Assembly: GCA_965238025.1 (NCBI GenBank)
Contig: OZ250162.1
Location: 1,178,001 to 1,242,000 of the forward strand
From: Pelagihabitans sp965238025
GTDB taxonomy: Bacteria > Bacteroidota > Bacteroidia > Flavobacteriales > Flavobacteriaceae
Direction: 5' to 3'
Length of the DNA: 64,000 nt
This document shows, in pieces, positions 61,812-64,000 of this stretch. The translations under genes were made by a program, and so were the position numbers. Position 1 is the first letter of the stretch; each line of letters starts with the position of its first letter. A model generated the notes under the pieces. That model had not been told where the DNA came from. It did not search any database and worked only from the letters and a program-made list of their open reading frames with translations.

Positions 61812-62858
61812 TTACTTTTTGGAGAAGGAATTCCACCCTTGAGCCGTTAGCGGAATTTTAGAATTACCCCTAGTCACTAAATTTGCTCCTTCTGAGGCAT
61901 CGGTCATATGACCGATAACCGTCAAATGTGGATTTCCCTTTATTTTGTCGAAATCACCTTGAGAAATTGTAAATAGCAGTTCGTAATCCTCTCCACCGCT
62001 AAGGGCGACCAATGTACTATCCATATTGAATTCCTCACATGCCGAAATTACCGTGGGGTCTAGTGGAAGCTTCGCTTCAAATAGATTACAGCCAACGCTA
62101 CTTTCATGACAGAGGTGCAGGATTTCAGAAGAAAGACCGTCGCTGATATCTATCATTGAAGTCGGTTTTACTTCCAAGGCCTTTAGCAGTTTGGGAATAT
62201 CTTCCCTGGCTTCCGGTTTTAACTGTCGCTCTACAATATAGGAGTAGGGTTCAAGATCGGGCTGGTTGTTGGGGTTTACCTTAAATACCTCTTTCTCACG
62301 TTCCAATACCTGTAGGCCCATATAGGCCCCGCCCAAATCACCCGATACAACTAAAAGATCATTCGGTTTTGCACCGTTTCGGTAAACAATATCAACCTCC
62401 TCTGCTTCACCTATAGCAGTAATACTGATAAGCATCCCTTTTTGGGAGGAGGTGGTATCCCCGCCAATAAGATCAACCTTAAATTTTTGGCAGGCAAGAG
62501 CGATTCCCGAATATAGTTCCTCAAGTGCCTCTAAGGGAAATCGGTTAGAAACGGCTATTGAAACTGTAATCTGGCTGGCCTTTGCATTCATTGCGTAGAT
62601 ATCGGAAAGATTTACAGAGATTGCTTTATACCCCAGATGCTTAAGGGGCATGTAGCTGAGGTCAAAATGAACGCCTTCAATTAAAAGATCTGTGGTTATT
62701 ACAGTTTTTGACTCAAAATCAACCACTGCGGCATCATCACCGATTCCCACGATTGTTGACTTCTGTTGTAAAGTGAAATGTTTTGTCAAATGACGAATCA
62801 ATCCGAACTCCCCCAAGCTTTCCAACGAAATACGCTCCTGTTCTTTATCTTCTAACAT
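61812..62858 (-). CDS. thiL: Thiamine-monophosphate kinase
   Basis: Phosphorylates thiamine monophosphate to the active cofactor thiamine diphosphate. 348 residues with the PurM-like fold: GIGDDAAVVD (start of the ATP domain), TDLLIEGVHFDLSYMPLKHLGYKAISVNLSDIYAMNAK, DLIGGDTTSSQKGMLISITAIGE, VVSGDLGGAYMGLQVL, MIDISDGLSSEILHL. An ORF extends to 62915; the ATG at 62858 gives the usual N-terminus and sits just after a -7 element. No other thiamine gene is near. Confidence 0.95.
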   Translation of the reverse strand: MLEDKEQERISLESLGEFGLIRHLTKHFTLQQKSTIVGIGDDAAVVDFESKTVITTDLLIEGVHFDLSYMPLKHLGYKAISVNLSDIYAMNAKASQITVSIAVSNRFPLEALEELYSGIALACQKFKVDLIGGDTTSSQKGMLISITAIGEAEEVDIVYRNGAKPNDLLVVSGDLGGAYMGLQVLEREKEVFKVNPNNQPDLEPYSYIVERQLKPEAREDIPKLLKALEVKPTSMIDISDGLSSEILHLCHESSVGCNLFEAKLPLDPTVISACEEFNMDSTLVALSGGEDYELLFTISQGDFDKIKGNPHLTVIGHMTDASEGANLVTRGNSKIPLTAQGWNSFSKK

Positions 62859-62862
62859 GCCG

Positions 62863-62870
62863 CAAAAATA
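62863..62870 (-). promoter_or_regulatory. -7 element of thiL
   Basis: Minus strand TATTTTTG, matching TAnnTTTG. It ends only 4 bases before the ATG, so the transcript would be nearly leaderless, or this site is not used. Confidence 0.4.
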
Positions 62871-63043
62871 AGGGTAATTTATCAGGATTTGGATTACTTT
62901 TAGGCGAGGTTTCAATCAAGAAACCAGCTAATATGAAAAATACTGTAATTAGAGTAGGGTAAACGCCTTAGGCACTGTTGTATTAACAAGGAGACTCCCT
63001 ACTAAATACTATCTTTACAAAAATTCGGCTAAAATATATTGTT

Positions 63044-64000
63044 ATGAAAAGAGTACCAGTTTATATCCTAATAATTGTATTCGCCATTGCCTGTGGTTCT
63101 GACGATAATAGTCTAGGGATTCTAGACCCTGTAGACGGGGATGGAAACGACCCCGTGACAAGCACTGATTCCGCTCCCTGCGAAAATGGAATGGCAGGAG
63201 AATACCCTTGTAATGGTTTTGATCTAATCGGTGCTATTCCAAATACTACTTTTAGTGGTGGTAGGGCCAATGACATTTGGGGGTGGGCGGATACCACCAC
63301 AGGCAAGGAATATGCAATTATGGGAGTGGAAGACGGTACCGTATTTGTAGATATTAGTGATAATGAGGAATTATTGTATTTGGGAAAACTCCCCACTGCT
63401 TCAGTTCCTTCCCGTTGGCGTGACATAAAAGTATATGAAGATCACGCATTTATCGTTTCCGAAGCCTCAGGCCATGGGATGCAGGTGTTTGATTTGACCA
63501 AACTGCGCAATGTTACGAATATCCCCACAACTTTTGAGGCCGATGCGCGTTACACGGGGTTTGGGAATGCCCATAATATTGTCATTAATGAAGATACGGG
63601 TTTCGCCTATGCAGTTGGTACGACAACCTTTAATGGCGGGGCACATTTTGTTAATATACAAGACCCTAAAAATCCAGTTGCCAACAATGGCTATGGAGAT
63701 CGGGGTTATGCACACGATGCCCAGGTAGTAACCTATAATGGCCCTGATACCGATTATACGGGAAGGGAGATTTTTATTGGAGCTAACGAAGACCAAGTGG
63801 TTATAGCCGATGTTACCGACAAGGATAATCCCATAACTATAAGTTCGCTAAGTTATTCAAACTTTGTGTATACCCATCAAGGATGGTTTACAGAGGACCA
63901 GCGTTATTTCATTGTAGGGGATGAGGAAGATGAAAGACTTGCAGGGTTTAATACCCGCACGCTTATTTTCGATCTTACCGATTTGGATAATCCTATATTA
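63044..64000 (+). CDS. Choice-of-anchor-B family lipoprotein (LVIVD repeats), partial
   Basis: Exported lipoprotein; 319 residues are visible before the right edge. Signal MKRVPVYILIIVFAIACG with a lipobox Cys, then an Asp/Asn-rich linker (CGSDDNSLGILDPVDGDG). The body is a chain of propeller blades: GRANDIWGW, EYAIMGVEDGTVFVDISD, ITISSLSYSN, NPITIS, VFDLTKLRN, FVNIQDPKNP, VVIADVTDKDNP, LIFDLTDLDNPIL. This matches the choice-of-anchor-B domain (LVIVD-repeat) family. Function unknown. A TATCTTTA element at 63010-63017 may be its -7 site. Confidence 0.88.
   Translation, partial: MKRVPVYILIIVFAIACGSDDNSLGILDPVDGDGNDPVTSTDSAPCENGMAGEYPCNGFDLIGAIPNTTFSGGRANDIWGWADTTTGKEYAIMGVEDGTVFVDISDNEELLYLGKLPTASVPSRWRDIKVYEDHAFIVSEASGHGMQVFDLTKLRNVTNIPTTFEADARYTGFGNAHNIVINEDTGFAYAVGTTTFNGGAHFVNIQDPKNPVANNGYGDRGYAHDAQVVTYNGPDTDYTGREIFIGANEDQVVIADVTDKDNPITISSLSYSNFVYTHQGWFTEDQRYFIVGDEEDERLAGFNTRTLIFDLTDLDNPIL

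Noticed and set aside
63061..63796. Minus-strand frames of 121 and 109 codons near the right end
   Set aside because: They are antisense to the plus-strand lipoprotein gene, which has a signal peptide and propeller blades, and they have no motifs of their own.
1..64000. tRNA, rRNA, tmRNA, insertion sequences, prophage genes
   Set aside because: No cloverleaf-like sequence with a TPsiC arm, no ribosomal RNA stretch, and no transposase, integrase or phage structural gene was seen. Searching by eye could miss a tRNA, so a tRNA scan is the decisive test.

Overview
The window is chromosomal DNA from a member of the Bacteroidota, most likely a marine Flavobacteriaceae. The evidence is the gliding and type IX secretion (T9SS) genes sprE/porW and gldH, a protein with a type A T9SS sorting domain, an ATP synthase cluster that carries B-E-F-H-A-G but not the beta and epsilon genes, a three-gene B-type succinate dehydrogenase, promoters of the Bacteroidota type (TTTG then about 19 bases then TAnnTTTG), few Shine-Dalgarno sequences, and low GC content. 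Most of the window is core genome. I found no tRNA, rRNA, insertion sequence, prophage or CRISPR array.

Layout. 1-5.1 kb: end of a PaaE-like reductase gene (cut by the window edge), a DUF5687 permease with its ABC ATPase, and a DGPF/YCII protein with an ECF42-type sigma factor. 5.6-17.5 kb: sprE, a bactofilin and an AtpZ/AtpI-type protein run directly into the ATP synthase genes. Two related secreted proteins of unknown function sit between atpH and atpA. 17.6-23.6 kb: envelope cluster with a lipid-linked sugar flippase, dut, two small secreted paralogues, a TPR protein, a DUF4292 lipoprotein and an EnvC-like amidase activator. 23.6-29.3 kb: thioesterase, HU/SPOR protein, dprA, FKBP isomerase, trpS, plsC-like acyltransferase. 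29.3-31.9 kb: an operon of a lipoprotein, an ECF sigma factor and a protein that appears to run from cytoplasm through the inner membrane to an outer-membrane barrel (a candidate dual-membrane-spanning anti-sigma factor). 32-39 kb: recA, trhO, ricT-gldH-PBP1A. 39-44 kb: a possible 31-aa small protein, a GNAT enzyme, and a 1316-aa secreted sugar dehydrogenase with three tandem repeats. 44-48 kb: aminotransferase, two HTH proteins, an orphan Vsr-type nuclease, an AraC/GyrI regulator. 48-54 kb: sdhCAB, then an ATP-grasp RimK-like ligase paired with an AstE-like zinc hydrolase. 54-64 kb: a large sortilin/BNR-propeller protein, a glycine-rich small protein, aminopeptidase P, a DUF4337-like protein, brnQ, a small zinc-ribbon protein, thiL, and the start of a choice-of-anchor-B lipoprotein.

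The items I rate highest are the sigma factor / trans-envelope barrel operon, the two secreted genes inside the ATP synthase operon, a family of paired 18-bp dyads found at three intergenic loci, and two intergenic transcripts with strong terminators (33.4 and 39.3 kb). All start codons were checked by eye, and many were moved from a TTG/GTG to a more plausible internal ATG. Where this was done the entry says so.
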